Origin: Streptomyces liliifuscus
GTDB taxonomy: Bacteria; Actinomycetota; Actinomycetes; Streptomycetales; Streptomycetaceae
Direction of reading: 5' to 3'
NCBI RefSeq assembly: GCF_016598615.1
Contig: NZ_CP066831.1
Location: 10,963,223-11,027,222, forward strand
Length of the DNA: 64,000 nucleotides
Position 1 is the stretch's first letter. Each line of letters opens with the position of its first letter. The notes below the pieces were generated by a model, which did not search any database, had not been told where the DNA came from, and was given only the letters and a program-made list of their open reading frames with translations. The position numbers were made by a program, and so were the translations under genes. Shown one piece after another: positions 52,117 to 60,358 of this stretch.

Positions 52117-54501
52117 ATGCGGTGCATGCGACGGGGGGCTTCGTGGTTCCAGCGGGTGCTATGTGTAGTCGGCCTGGTGTCGACGTGCTGCGGTCTGGTC
52201 GGCTTGTGGTGGACCGCAGACAAACTGGTCGGCCCTCTCGATGAGTTCACCGACGCGCTCGGCGTCGGCTTCGGTGCGCTGGGAGTGATCGTCGGCGCGG
52301 CCGCGCTCGCGGTCTCCTGGCTCGGTTACCGGGCCGACCGGCGTGAGCACGTGGGCGGGCTGCCGATCGGTGACCTCGCCGACGCGCTGGCCCTGCCAGT
52401 ACGTGGTCAGTGGGAGGCCGAGGCCCAGTTGCGGCGCCTGAACGACCCCTACCCGCTGCCCGTCTCCTGGCAGCCCGCCGATGAGAACCTGGTGGAGCCC
52501 TGGCCCCTGCTCCTCCAGGTGGCCAGCCGTCACGCCCCTCAGAACCAGTGGGCCGCACGCCCTGAAGATCTTGTGGGCACCGACACCGAGATCACCGACA
52601 TTCTCACCCGTCGCGCTCCCGGACGCCGCCTGCTCGTCCTGGGCGAACCCGGCGCCGGTAAGACAATGCTGCTCGTTGTCCTCCTGCTCGGCCTGCTCGA
52701 TCGACGCAGCCCGGGGGACGCTGTTCCAGTCATCTTCCCGCTCGCCTCATGGAACCCCAAACAGAGCCTGGAAGCCTGGATGGCGAACCGGCTCACGACT
52801 GACTACCCCGCGCTGAGCCAACACCACACCGGGTACAGCGGGCAGAACACGGCCCGGGCTCTGCTGGACAACCGCCTGATCCTCCCGATCCTAGACGGAC
52901 TGGACGAACTCGCACCCTCCAGTCGTAGTGCCGCTCTCGTCGCCATCAACGCCGCCCTCCCTCCGGGCCGTCCCATGGTCCTCTCGTCCCGGAGCACCGA
53001 GTACGGCCAGGCGCTACGACCCGGCACAGGTGTCCCTCAGCGCCTCAACGGCGCCGCGGGAATCGTCCTTGAACCACTCTCGCTGGACACCGTTGCTTCT
53101 TATCTACGCCGGGACGCCGGTGGCGAAGGCACCCTGGCCGCCGACCGCTGGAATCCCGTCCTTGACCGAATGACCCAGGGCTCACCCCTTGCAACGGTCC
53201 TGACCACGCCCTTGGCCCTGTTCCTGGCCCGAACGATCTACAACCCACGCCCTGACGAAGCCGGTCCCCACCTGCCCAACCCCGCCGAACTCTGCAACAC
53301 GGAACGCATCCTCACCGAAAGCGCCCTGCGCACCCATTTGCTGAATGCCTTCATCCCCGCCGCCTACCGCCCGCATTCCCTTCATCCCTGCCATTGGACG
53401 CCAGCCCGAGCGGAACACGTCCTGCGCAAGGTCGCGAATCACCTGGAGCGCAGACGGCACGGGACGGTGGATATTGTTTGGTGGGAACTGCGGTATGCGC
53501 TGCCTGCGCCCGTCCTCACAGCGGTCATCGGAGCCATGGTTGGCCTGCTCACGCTCGTACTCTCGGCTGCGGGCCATGCCGTCGTCAGGTTCCACAGCGG
53601 GGGATATTACTTCTTCAATGGCTGCGGGTTGCTCTGCGACAGTTGGGAAGGCAGTTGGCTAAGCGGCTTCGGAACCTTTCCGAACTTCGTCGCCAACGTG
53701 TTGTCGATTCCTCCTACGGACCACGTCTATCCTCCGTGGGACTGGTGGCAACTGTTCCTCGACTGGCCAACCGGCATCACGAGCGCCTTCATCTACGTCA
53801 CACTCGGCTGTCTCATCGGCAGCGTCGCCAACCTGAGAAGCCGCGTCGTTCCTGCCCGACGCCTCCACTGGTCCTTCAACTCGCGTGCTCTCGCTCTGAG
53901 TCTGTCCTGCTCACTTGCTACCGGGGGCCTTGCGGGATTGGGCTACGGTCCTCTGGCCGGGCTCTCTTGGGCCACCATCACCTTCGCCATCTGTGCCATC
54001 ACCACTGGGGTGACGGCCCTGCCTGCCGAGGTCCAAACCGCTGCATCGCCGATGACTCTGCTGCGCGAAGACCAGCGCAGTTTCGTACAGTTCTTACTTG
54101 TCCCTGTCCTTGCGGGCGGATTTCTCCTCGGGCCCGGAATTGCGCTCGGTTACACGGCGGCCGACGCACTTCTGGACCTGAACGACCACATCATGTCTGC
54201 TGGCAGCGGGATCGGATTCTGGGCCGGATGCATCCTCGGCCTGGCCCTCGCGCTGAATCGCACCGCCAACGGCCGCTTCCTCCTGATCCGCCTCTACCTG
54301 ATCCTCCATTGGAAGCTGCCGTGGAATGTGATGGCGTTTTTCGACGACGCCCACCGGCACCGCGGCGTGCTACGACAGGTCGGTTCGGCCTACCAGTTCC
54401 GGCATCTCGACCTCCAGCGGCACCTCGTAGCCTTGGACGTTGCGACGCCAGCCAGTCCGGCTGTGCGTGCACCGTCGACCGCCAGCGATCCGCCTTCATG
54501 A
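52117..54501 (+). CDS. Membrane NACHT ATPase
   Basis: The ~794-residue protein starts at ATG 52117 or 52126. Two N-terminal TM helices ('RVLCVVGLVSTCCGLVGLWW', 'FGALGVIVGAAALAVSWLGY') precede the NACHT domain: Walker A 'LLVLGEPGAGKTMLLVVLLL' (~172-191), 'VPVIFPLASWNPKQSLEAW', Walker B 'LILPILDGLDELAPSSRSAA' (~256-275), sensor 'MVLSSRSTEYGQAL'. From residue ~455 about seven further TM helices follow ('VLTAVIGAMVGLLTLVLSAA', 'WATITFAICAITTGVTALPA', 'FLLVPVLAGGFLLGPGIALG'). Bacterial NACHT proteins sense phage and trigger cell death; C-terminal membrane bundles could act as pore effectors. All NTPase motifs are intact. No helper gene is co-transcribed; small TM genes flank it on both sides in opposite orientation. 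Confidence 0.85.
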   Translation: MRCMRRGASWFQRVLCVVGLVSTCCGLVGLWWTADKLVGPLDEFTDALGVGFGALGVIVGAAALAVSWLGYRADRREHVGGLPIGDLADALALPVRGQWEAEAQLRRLNDPYPLPVSWQPADENLVEPWPLLLQVASRHAPQNQWAARPEDLVGTDTEITDILTRRAPGRRLLVLGEPGAGKTMLLVVLLLGLLDRRSPGDAVPVIFPLASWNPKQSLEAWMANRLTTDYPALSQHHTGYSGQNTARALLDNRLILPILDGLDELAPSSRSAALVAINAALPPGRPMVLSSRSTEYGQALRPGTGVPQRLNGAAGIVLEPLSLDTVASYLRRDAGGEGTLAADRWNPVLDRMTQGSPLATVLTTPLALFLARTIYNPRPDEAGPHLPNPAELCNTERILTESALRTHLLNAFIPAAYRPHSLHPCHWTPARAEHVLRKVANHLERRRHGTVDIVWWELRYALPAPVLTAVIGAMVGLLTLVLSAAGHAVVRFHSGGYYFFNGCGLLCDSWEGSWLSGFGTFPNFVANVLSIPPTDHVYPPWDWWQLFLDWPTGITSAFIYVTLGCLIGSVANLRSRVVPARRLHWSFNSRALALSLSCSLATGGLAGLGYGPLAGLSWATITFAICAITTGVTALPAEVQTAASPMTLLREDQRSFVQFLLVPVLAGGFLLGPGIALGYTAADALLDLNDHIMSAGSGIGFWAGCILGLALALNRTANGRFLLIRLYLILHWKLPWNVMAFFDDAHRHRGVLRQVGSAYQFRHLDLQRHLVALDVATPASPAVRAPSTASDPPS

Positions 54502-54589
54502 GCGAGACAGTCCGGCCAGGCCCCTTGTTCCGTGGCGGCTGCGACCAGTGCAGGGTCAGCCTGTACCGCATTGAGCCGACCCATCACGG

Positions 54590-54625
54590 AGGCGCGGTCA
54601 CAGCCAACTGGAGCGACCAGTCACA
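54590..54625. repeat. Dispersed repeat copy after the NACHT gene
   Basis: GGTCACAGCCAACTGGAGCG followed by ACCAGTCACAG resembles the GTCACAGCCA/CCAACTGG words of the arms at 12741-12800, 15375-15434 and 51283-51960. Confidence 0.4.
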
Positions 54626-54758
54626 GTATGAGGATGGTGCTGATCCCGTTTGCCGTTCGGTTGGGTGTCGATGGTCGCCATTCCGAACGGCAACGGCAGC
54701 GCGGGGCCTTCAGTCGGCTGCAGGGGGTCTGCACGAGTGGCCTCTTAATGCGTTTTCG

Positions 54759-55499
54759 TCAGCCGTTGTGCCCCTGGGGTCGGTAGTACGGCCTTTCAAG
54801 GTTTCTAAGGGGGAACCGGACCCGATCCGGATCCAGAAAGTCTATGAGCTCGGCGAGTTGAAATTCCAGTGCTTTGAGCCGGCTAGTTCCTCTCTCGGGG
54901 TGGTCAGCTAAATCAACGATCGATTGCCTCAGCAGAGTGAACCACTCTTGGAATTGTTGGTCACTCTCCAAGAGAGCAGTGAACTGTGCAAACCCGAGGC
55001 ATCGAGATGCCCGGCCTTCAGTAGCCGCGTCCGGCACGATCATTAGTTCACCGATGGCCCGCTGATACCCGTAGAGAACCCGCAGTGGTGGATCAAGGTC
55101 ACGCGCGAACAACACCTGGCGGATGAGGCTCAGGTGCTCTACCAGGCGCTGGTTGCGTTGCCGATTGCCAAGATCTATGAAGCTCACCGACCTGCGAAGG
55201 ATCTCTACCCACCCGAGATACTCAGCCACAACAAACATCGTGTGTCGCAGGGCGTATGCGGCTCGATCCCCGTCCGCTTCCATAAATCGACCGAGGAACC
55301 CGTCTTCCATGATGGAAACTAAGCGGCTGCGTAGGTCATGTACGGACCATAGCAATGGATCGCGGTAGCCGGCCATCACGTCCTGGGTACGGTCACGCCG
55401 CGTCCGAGAGTTGAGCCAGTAATTCAAAGGAACGGCTAAGAATGCGACTAATAATGCAGTCATCCCAGAAACAACGGCAACACTGATCGACGACTCCAC
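54759..55499 (-). CDS. Single-TM membrane protein of unknown function
   Basis: The 246-residue protein starts at GTG 55499 with AGGGAGA upstream. One TM helix ('VVSGMTALLVAFLAVPLNYW') is followed by a basic stop-transfer and a helical cytosolic domain: 'VMAGYRDPLLWSVHDLRSRL', 'YALRHTMFVVAEYLGWVEIL', 'FIDLGNRQRNQRLVEHLSLI', ending in a hydrophilic tail. The 'YRDPLLWS..DLRSRL..I' signature recurs in uncharacterised actinobacterial proteins near STAND/NACHT genes. Codon usage has more A/T third positions than neighbours, a sign of transfer. It converges with the NACHT gene, so it is not in its operon, but the shared flanking repeats suggest common movement. Confidence 0.65.
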   Translation of the reverse strand: MESSISVAVVSGMTALLVAFLAVPLNYWLNSRTRRDRTQDVMAGYRDPLLWSVHDLRSRLVSIMEDGFLGRFMEADGDRAAYALRHTMFVVAEYLGWVEILRRSVSFIDLGNRQRNQRLVEHLSLIRQVLFARDLDPPLRVLYGYQRAIGELMIVPDAATEGRASRCLGFAQFTALLESDQQFQEWFTLLRQSIVDLADHPERGTSRLKALEFQLAELIDFLDPDRVRFPLRNLERPYYRPQGHNG

Positions 55500-55721
55500 G
55501 CTTCTCCCTGGCGTGCCCGATAACACCCCGCAGCGTCGTCCTTGGTATGCCCGTATGGCAGATCGCCACACTCGGTCTCCGGCAGTAGCTCGGCCTCACA
55601 GCGGTGCTGCCACAGCAGCGGAGCGCCCGGCGCCAGCTCGGAAAGTAGAACAGCCATGGCCGCTCCCGGCGCCCCGCACCGCGCGTACGGTGGCGGTACG
55701 ACCCGCGGGGAGGACCAGCCG

Positions 55722-56025
55722 ATGAGCGTGCAGCCCGACCACGCACCCGTCACGCCGTACGCGCCCGCCCCGGGCGCTCCTGCCGAGCTGCTCGCGCAGC
55801 TGCGCGCCGACCGGCGTGCGGACCGGTGGGTGCCTGCCTTCGAGCAGGAGTGGGCGGCCGCGCTGGAGAGTCCGCCGCACGTTCTCCCTCGCCCGCCTGT
55901 ACGAGGTCGTCCAGGTCTGGCAGGCCCGCGTCGCTTCCGCGCTGGCGGTCGACGTGTTCCTCGCCTCCGGCCGTGACGAGACCGGCTTCGTGGACCTGGA
56001 AGAGCTCCGGGGCAGGCGCCGGTGA
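55722..56025 (+). pseudogene. DUF6247-like protein, frameshifted (antitoxin-like position)
   Basis: From ATG 55722 (GGGAGGA upstream) the frame reads 'PYAPAPGAPAELLAQLRADR' and 'VPAFEQEWAAALES'. Near 55875 the frame slips in a CCGCCGC run; the other frame continues 'RRTFSLARLYEVVQVWQARV', 'FLASGRDETGFVDLEELRGR' and ends at 56025, overlapping the next gene's start by GTGA. The spliced protein (~100 residues) matches DUF6247, a small actinobacterial family usually paired with a RelE/ParE-like protein. One inserted or lost base separates it from being intact. Confidence 0.6.
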
Positions 56026-56285
56026 GCGGTCAGCCGCCGTATGCGGTCCGGTTGTCGCCGCAGGCCGCGAAGGTGCTCGCCGAACTGCCCGAACACGCCG
56101 AAGAGATGCTGTGGGACGTCCTGGACGCCGCCGCAGCCGACCCGTGGGGATTCCCTCAGTGGGACGCCGGCGACCCCGAGGGCGAGGACGTCCGCATCGC
56201 GTCCGTCGGCCAGCTCTCCGTCATCTACTTCACAAACCGGCCGCTGCGCCACCTGTCCGTCCTGGACATCGTCTGGTTCGGATAG
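56022..56285 (+). CDS. RelE/ParE-like small protein, toxin-like partner
   Basis: The 87-residue protein starts at GTG 56022, overlapping the DUF6247-like stop. It reads 'YAVRLSPQAAKVLAELPEHA', 'EEMLWDVLDAAAADPWGFPQ', 'VRIASVGQLSVIYFTNRPLR' and 'HLSVLDIVWFG': helix-turn-helix hairpin followed by a beta sheet, as in RelE/ParE folds. Typical catalytic Arg/Lys positions are partly conserved, so mRNA cleavage is possible but not shown. Overlap with the upstream DUF6247 gene fits an antitoxin-toxin order. If the upstream frame is truly broken, the toxin must be weak or silent. Confidence 0.7.
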   Translation: MSGQPPYAVRLSPQAAKVLAELPEHAEEMLWDVLDAAAADPWGFPQWDAGDPEGEDVRIASVGQLSVIYFTNRPLRHLSVLDIVWFG

Positions 56286-56296
56286 GCACACGTGAC

Positions 56297-56338
56297 AACG
56301 CCCCGCCCCTGGCACTGCAGCCGCCGGGACAGGGCGTT
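56297..56338 (+). terminator. Terminator-like hairpin after the RelE-like gene
   Basis: AACGCCC at 56297-56303 pairs with GGGCGTT at 56332-56338, 12 bases after the stop codon and followed by TCGCAC. The 28-base loop contains further GC pairing. Confidence 0.45.
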
Positions 56339-56436
56339 TCGCACAGGCAAGCCCGCACTGCTCGGCTCATGCCCGGAGAGTTCCGCCATGGCAACGGTCG
56401 GTCCGAGCGATCGGCCAGGCACCTGCTCCGGGCGCT

Positions 56437-56730
56437 TCACTCCGGAGGCATCGCCCCGGGCAGCTGTCCGGCGAAGTCCAGCCACTGCTCGATGGTCCAC
56501 ACGACGACGCTGGAACGGTCGGTGGACATCCGCATCCACACCTCTTCGCCGCCGGGCATGAGCGCCACTTCCACGTGCGGCTCCTCCCACGTCCCCAGCG
56601 GGTACATCCACTCGATGCCGTCGGGCCACTTGCGCATCGCCACCGTGCGCACGCTCAGCGCCGCAGCCATGGCATCGAGGGCCGCCCGCGGTATCCGCAC
56701 CTCCACCGGCTCACGATCGAACCCGGTCAC
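56437..56730 (-). CDS. Small hypothetical protein
   Basis: The 97-residue protein starts at GTG 56730 with GGAAAGGGGG upstream. It reads 'VTGFDREPVEVRIPRAALDA', 'MAAALSVRTVAMRKWPDGIE', 'WMYPLGTWEEPHVEVALMPG', 'RMSTDRSSVVVWTIEQWLDF'. Alternating strands with conserved-looking Trp and Glu suggest a compact beta-rich domain. It is the third of three minus-strand genes (with 56882-57379 and 57468-57989), with gaps of ~90-150 bp. I do not recognise the family. Confidence 0.6.
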   Translation of the reverse strand: MTGFDREPVEVRIPRAALDAMAAALSVRTVAMRKWPDGIEWMYPLGTWEEPHVEVALMPGGEEVWMRMSTDRSSVVVWTIEQWLDFAGQLPGAMPPE

Positions 56731-56881
56731 CAGACCCCCTTTCCGCAGCGTGACGCACCGGCTCGCTGGCGCCTGACAGCCTGCCGGACGCAGGACCAGG
56801 ACGACGTCGTCGAAGCGGTACGGGTGCTGCCTGTGCGGCTGCGTCCCCGCCCGGGCGGCAACGCGTATCCGCCTGAAGTGA

Positions 56882-57379
56882 TCACCAGTTGCCGTGGGGG
56901 CGTTCGGCGCCGAGCGCGACTTCGCGGAGGCATTCGCGGCAGTCCGGCAAGCCGCTCGCAGGCCGGCCCTCTTCCTCCGACCAGCTGAAGCCGCACAGCG
57001 CCTTGGGCCAGCGCCTGTCGTCATCGGCGGCGGCGTGGGAGCCGTAGCCCGGAACGTTCCACGTGACCGGCGTCCCGCCGTCGTAGGGGGCACCGTCCGG
57101 CCAGTCGTACACGGGATCGGTGGTGGTGCAGCGCATCCGGAGGTCAGGGCCCTCCCACTTGACGCCCTGCCGGGCCTGAGCGGCCGCGTCGACGGCGTCC
57201 GCCAGCCGCTCGAACGACAGGTCGTAGTCCCTCATGTGGTCCCAGCTGCCCGGCTCCTGCTTGCGGACCACCGAACGGAACATCAGCAGCAGCCGCGCCA
57301 GGTCGTGCTGCCCGACCCGGACCGTGTCGGTCTGCGGGTCGTAGCCGTACGGGTCCTCGGGGCCAGTCTTCTTGGGCAT
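56882..57379 (-). CDS. Hypothetical protein with C-terminal cysteine pair
   Basis: The 165-residue protein starts at ATG 57379. It has an N-terminal helical half ('GQHDLARLLLMFRSVVRKQE', 'DLSFERLADAVDAAAQARQG') and a C-terminal half with Trp/Pro/Gly and cysteines ('YDWPDGAPYDGGTPVTWNVP', 'KALCGFSWSEEEGRPAS', 'LPDCRECLREVALGAERP'). The 'LCG...DCREC' arrangement could bind zinc, a pattern seen in small actinobacterial proteins associated with linear-replicon or phage-like genes. Function unknown. Confidence 0.6.
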   Translation of the reverse strand: MPKKTGPEDPYGYDPQTDTVRVGQHDLARLLLMFRSVVRKQEPGSWDHMRDYDLSFERLADAVDAAAQARQGVKWEGPDLRMRCTTTDPVYDWPDGAPYDGGTPVTWNVPGYGSHAAADDDRRWPKALCGFSWSEEEGRPASGLPDCRECLREVALGAERPHGNW

Positions 57380-57467
57380 CACACTTCTCCTACAAGCTGT
57401 CGTGGACGTCGGGCCCCACGGCCGCCCGGGCGAGCTCGACCGTGGCAAGACGCTCTGCCGGGTCCCG

Positions 57468-57989
57468 TCAACCGGCGTCGCTGGCCATGGAGCTGAAGGT
57501 CTCCCGCATGAGCTGGTCGGTGGCGCCGGGCTGTTCGACCAGGCTGTCGAAAAGGTCGGCCAGCAGCCAGAGCACGAAGTTGTGCACCAGGGCTTCCTTC
57601 GGCCGGATCGGCCCGAACTGGTTGCGCCAGGCCACGGTGTCCATGCCCATGGCCGCGGCCATGAGAACGCCGGTGACCATCGGTACCTGGGCAGGGTCGG
57701 CCAGTTCGAAGCCGGGCAGCTTGCGGATCACGGCCGGGATCAGATCACTGAGCGGATCGAGACGGTCCTCCTCCGCGCCGTCCTGCTGGCCGATGATGTG
57801 CGCGGTCAGCACACCCACCAGGAAGACCGTGCCCCAGGACACTTCCTCCCGGCCGTAGGTGTCCGTCGCGGCCTGGACACGCTGCTGCGCCTGCCGACGT
57901 TCCTCTTCTGACGTGCGCTTCTCTAAGATCCGGTACGAGTCCCATGCCCCGCGGACTGCCTCGTCAACGACTACTCCGTCACTGGTCAT
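57468..57989 (-). CDS. Hypothetical protein, helical
   Basis: The 173-residue protein starts at ATG 57989. Sequence blocks: 'EAVRGAWDSYRILEKRTSEE', 'VQAATDTYGREEVSWGTVFL', 'VGVLTAHIIGQQDGAEEDRL', 'LIPAVIRKLPGFELADPAQV', 'WLLADLFDSLVEQPGATDQL'. Two moderately hydrophobic helices are present but not clear TM spans. Codon bias is typical of Streptomyces. It is divergent from the GntR-type regulator, with 159 bp between starts, so it may be its target. Family unknown. Confidence 0.6.
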   Translation of the reverse strand: MTSDGVVVDEAVRGAWDSYRILEKRTSEEERRQAQQRVQAATDTYGREEVSWGTVFLVGVLTAHIIGQQDGAEEDRLDPLSDLIPAVIRKLPGFELADPAQVPMVTGVLMAAAMGMDTVAWRNQFGPIRPKEALVHNFVLWLLADLFDSLVEQPGATDQLMRETFSSMASDAG

Positions 57990-58148
57990 GCGCTGACCGT
58001 AGTGAGTCGGCGGATCGCGGCGGCAGTACTCGCAGGAACCGCTGGCTCGGATTCGGTCACGCAATTCGCTGCAACTTCGTGGCGCCCGCGTCGCGCGGCC
58101 CATCAGGCTGGATCCCGCATCGGAGCGCCGGGGACAAGGAGCGGTGAC

Positions 58149-58712
58149 ATGGCGGTTGCGGACAGCGTGGTGGCGAGCGACGAAGACGTGGAGTCGGTAC
58201 GCCGGTGGGTGCGGCTCTCGTGCACCGAGCCGGGCACACATCTGCCCGCGCTGGCCACGATCGCGACGCAGCTCCAGCTGACGACGGCCGTGGTCCGCTC
58301 CGCCCTGGAACGCCTTGCCACCGAGGGGCTGGTGACCCTGCACGAGGGCTACCGCCACTACAGCGTCGGCACGATGTCCCCGACCGAGCGCGCGTACCGG
58401 CTCATCCGCACCGTGATCCACCGCAGCTTCCTGCCCGGCGAGCGGTTCATGACCCGCTTCGAGATCGGGCAGAGCTTCGACATTGGCACCAAGGAGGCCG
58501 CGGCCGCGGTGCGCCGGCTGGTCGCCGAAGGGCTGCTGGTGGGGCCGCGCGGGCAGTACGTCAACGAGTACGGCCCCGAACAGCAGCGCCGGCGCGTCAA
58601 GCAGCTGCGCGAGCGGGCCAGCGACCTGCGCCGCGAGGCCCTCGAACTGATGAGGGCCGCCCGGGAGGTCGAGCAACAGATGGAAGCCGAGGACGTCTTC
58701 AAGGTCGCGTAG
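58149..58712 (+). CDS. GntR-like regulator with two winged helices
   Basis: The 187-residue protein starts at ATG 58149 (AAGGAG nine bases upstream). Residues ~25-75 form one winged HTH ('LPALATIATQLQLTTAVVRS', 'ALERLATEGLVTLHEGYRHY') and ~85-145 a second ('YRLIRTVIHRSFLPGERFMT', 'FDIGTKEAAAAVRRLVAEGL'), followed by a coiled-coil tail ('ELMRAAREVEQQMEAEDV'). Duplicated GntR-type domains without an effector domain resemble regulators in conjugative or linear elements such as KorA/TraR types, but that is only analogy. It likely controls the divergent minus-strand trio. Confidence 0.72.
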   Translation: MAVADSVVASDEDVESVRRWVRLSCTEPGTHLPALATIATQLQLTTAVVRSALERLATEGLVTLHEGYRHYSVGTMSPTERAYRLIRTVIHRSFLPGERFMTRFEIGQSFDIGTKEAAAAVRRLVAEGLLVGPRGQYVNEYGPEQQRRRVKQLRERASDLRREALELMRAAREVEQQMEAEDVFKVA

Positions 58713-58739
58713 CTGTCGGCGGCCCGAAAACTGCCACGC

Positions 58740-58975
58740 GCATCGCCGAAGCTGTGATGACGTCTTCGGCTACGAGCTCCATTTCCGCACCAACTCGCGT
58801 GTCTGGTACGACGCGGAGCACTGCCCGGCACGGGTGACCCGACCCGAGGGTCCGGGGATCACGGGGTTGGCGGCCGCCAACTTACGGCGCTGGGGTGATC
58901 TGCATGTTGGTCCTGCCGAGCTGCTCGCGCAGCTGAGCACCGACCGGCGCGCGGACTGGCGGGTGCCAAGCTCTT
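58740..58975 (+). pseudogene. Shards of small-gene remnants, including a DUF6247 N-terminus
   Basis: One frame briefly gives 'DDVFGYELHFRTNSRVWYDA' then 'EHCPARVTRPEGP'. Another gives 'VGPAELLAQLSTDRRADWRV' near 58915-58970, nearly identical in pattern to the DUF6247-like gene at 55722 ('PAELLAQLRADRRADRWV'). No intact gene is present. The second shard indicates that the TA-like pair was once duplicated here. Confidence 0.4.
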
Positions 58976-58981
58976 CGCCTA

Positions 58982-59587
58982 TTACCAAGACGGCGCCAGA
59001 AGTGAAACGGGTGGGAAGCGGTTCGTAGTCCTTGTGAAAGGCTGGATGGCATCCAGGTCCGTCAGTGCGTCCGGGTTCTCCTGGGCGTTCGGATCAAAGA
59101 TGGAAACATTTACCGTGACCGAATATGAGACCCGGTGGATGAACGAGTTTCGCGCTGCGATCCTCACCTTGAGGACCAAGACGTGACGCCCGGCTGGCTC
59201 GTTGGGACGCAGCGGTACGATCTTGGCGCCCATCTCGTCAACAGCCGCTATCGTGTTCGGCGCCCCCAAGAAGTTCCGCGGAGTGCTGAAGGACGCCAAA
59301 GATGCCGTCACTGTTGCTGCGACGCGCATGTTGGGATGCGTTCCGAACGCTTGTACCAGGCCGTCGGAATAGGGGATGAACGAGAACACGTCTTCCGTGG
59401 TAAGCGTGTCCGAGGATTGACGGGGGAAATCGAAGATCAACATCCCGCTATAGAAAGTAAGGACCTTGATATTCTGTGATACCGGCTCATGTCCTGCTCC
59501 AAGTGGCGACAGCCTATTCGGCCCCATATAGGGGGCGACTACATCATGCGGGGAACCTACGGCAGTTACTGGGAGATTGATAGCCAT
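58982..59587 (-). CDS. Hypothetical protein, lower-GC, beta-rich
   Basis: The 201-residue protein starts at ATG 59587. It reads 'MAINLPVTAVGSPHDVVAPY', 'VLTFYSGMLIFDFPRQSSDT', 'DVFSFIPYSDGLVQAFGTHP', 'RHVLVLKVRIAARNSFIHRV', 'SYSVTVNVSIFDPNAQENPD'. Alternating hydrophobic strands suggest a beta sandwich. Codons use many A/T third positions, clearly different from surrounding genes, a sign of recent transfer. No signal peptide or TM helix is evident. Family not recognised. Confidence 0.55.
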   Translation of the reverse strand: MAINLPVTAVGSPHDVVAPYMGPNRLSPLGAGHEPVSQNIKVLTFYSGMLIFDFPRQSSDTLTTEDVFSFIPYSDGLVQAFGTHPNMRVAATVTASLASFSTPRNFLGAPNTIAAVDEMGAKIVPLRPNEPAGRHVLVLKVRIAARNSFIHRVSYSVTVNVSIFDPNAQENPDALTDLDAIQPFTRTTNRFPPVSLLAPSW

Positions 59588-59924
59588 GGTCTGCTCCAAG
59601 TCGGAGTGATCCCCATTGGACGGTGCGTCAAATCGCAACCCCGCAAGGGGAAAAGCGGGCAATCGGACAACCGGATGCTGGCTGCCGGCTTGCCCCCCCA
59701 ATGGTCCTATCGGCTCCTACCAGTATGTGCGTCCATAGGCGAGTCCGCCAATCGCACGCGAAACACCGACCGGGGCGCGGCCGCGCTCGACTACGGACTG
59801 TCCCGTACCCCATTCCGACGAGGATCGAAGACACCCGGCCGCGGAACAGCGCCGCAGTGATGTCCATGGCGAGCACCACCGTGTCGAAGACCCCGAGCCG
59901 GAAGCCGTGGTTCTGTTGACGGAT

Positions 59925-60171
59925 TCCGACACCACTGGCAGCTGACCGGCTACCTGCTGCTCGATGCCGCCGACCGGTACTGGATCGACACCGTCGGCCT
60001 CTACCTCACCCGCTCCGGGATCCTCATCTCCTGGCCCGTCGACGACTACCTCGCCCGCTGGGCTCCTGCCGCTGCGAACTCACCGAGCTGCGCGGGTGTT
60101 CGCCGAACTGCTCACCGGATGCCGGGGCCAGGCCGACGCCCCGGTACTTCGGTACGGAGGAGGAGACCGAG
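59925..60171 (+). pseudogene. Frameshifted remnant of an unknown small gene
   Basis: One frame reads 'TGYLLLDAADRYWIDTVGLY' and 'LTRSGILISWPVDDYLARW'; after ~60063 another continues 'PLRTHRAARVFAELLTGCRG' and 'QADAPVLRYGGGD'. Both have normal codon bias and appear to be one gene with one base missing. A related ending ('FAELLPGARP') occurs in the shard at 61739-61935. Family unknown. Confidence 0.35.
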
Positions 60172-60172
60172 C

Positions 60173-60358
60173 GTGTCCGGCAGCTGCTGCGCCGCCGGGC
60201 CCGGCGGCTGCCTGGTGTGCATCCAGCCCCTGCCCGAATCCACCCGCCGGCTCCGCAAGTTCTGCACTGCCTGGTGCGGCCGCGCCCAGGTCCTCCGGCG
60301 CCACGGACTGCTGTCCGCACCGCACAACAGCGCCAGGCCCGTCCCGGCGATGCCGTAA
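60173..60358 (+). CDS. Tiny zinc-finger protein
   Basis: The 61-residue protein starts at GTG 60173 with GGAGGAGGA upstream. It contains 'CLVCIQPLPESTRRLRKFCT' and 'AWCGRAQVLRRHGLL', four cysteines in a CxxC...CxxxC pattern within ~22 residues, followed by Arg-rich helix. This resembles the very small treble-clef proteins common in actinobacterial mobile DNA. It likely binds nucleic acid. A second frame over the same DNA also looks partly coding, so confidence is moderate. Confidence 0.5.
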   Translation: MSGSCCAAGPGGCLVCIQPLPESTRRLRKFCTAWCGRAQVLRRHGLLSAPHNSARPVPAMP

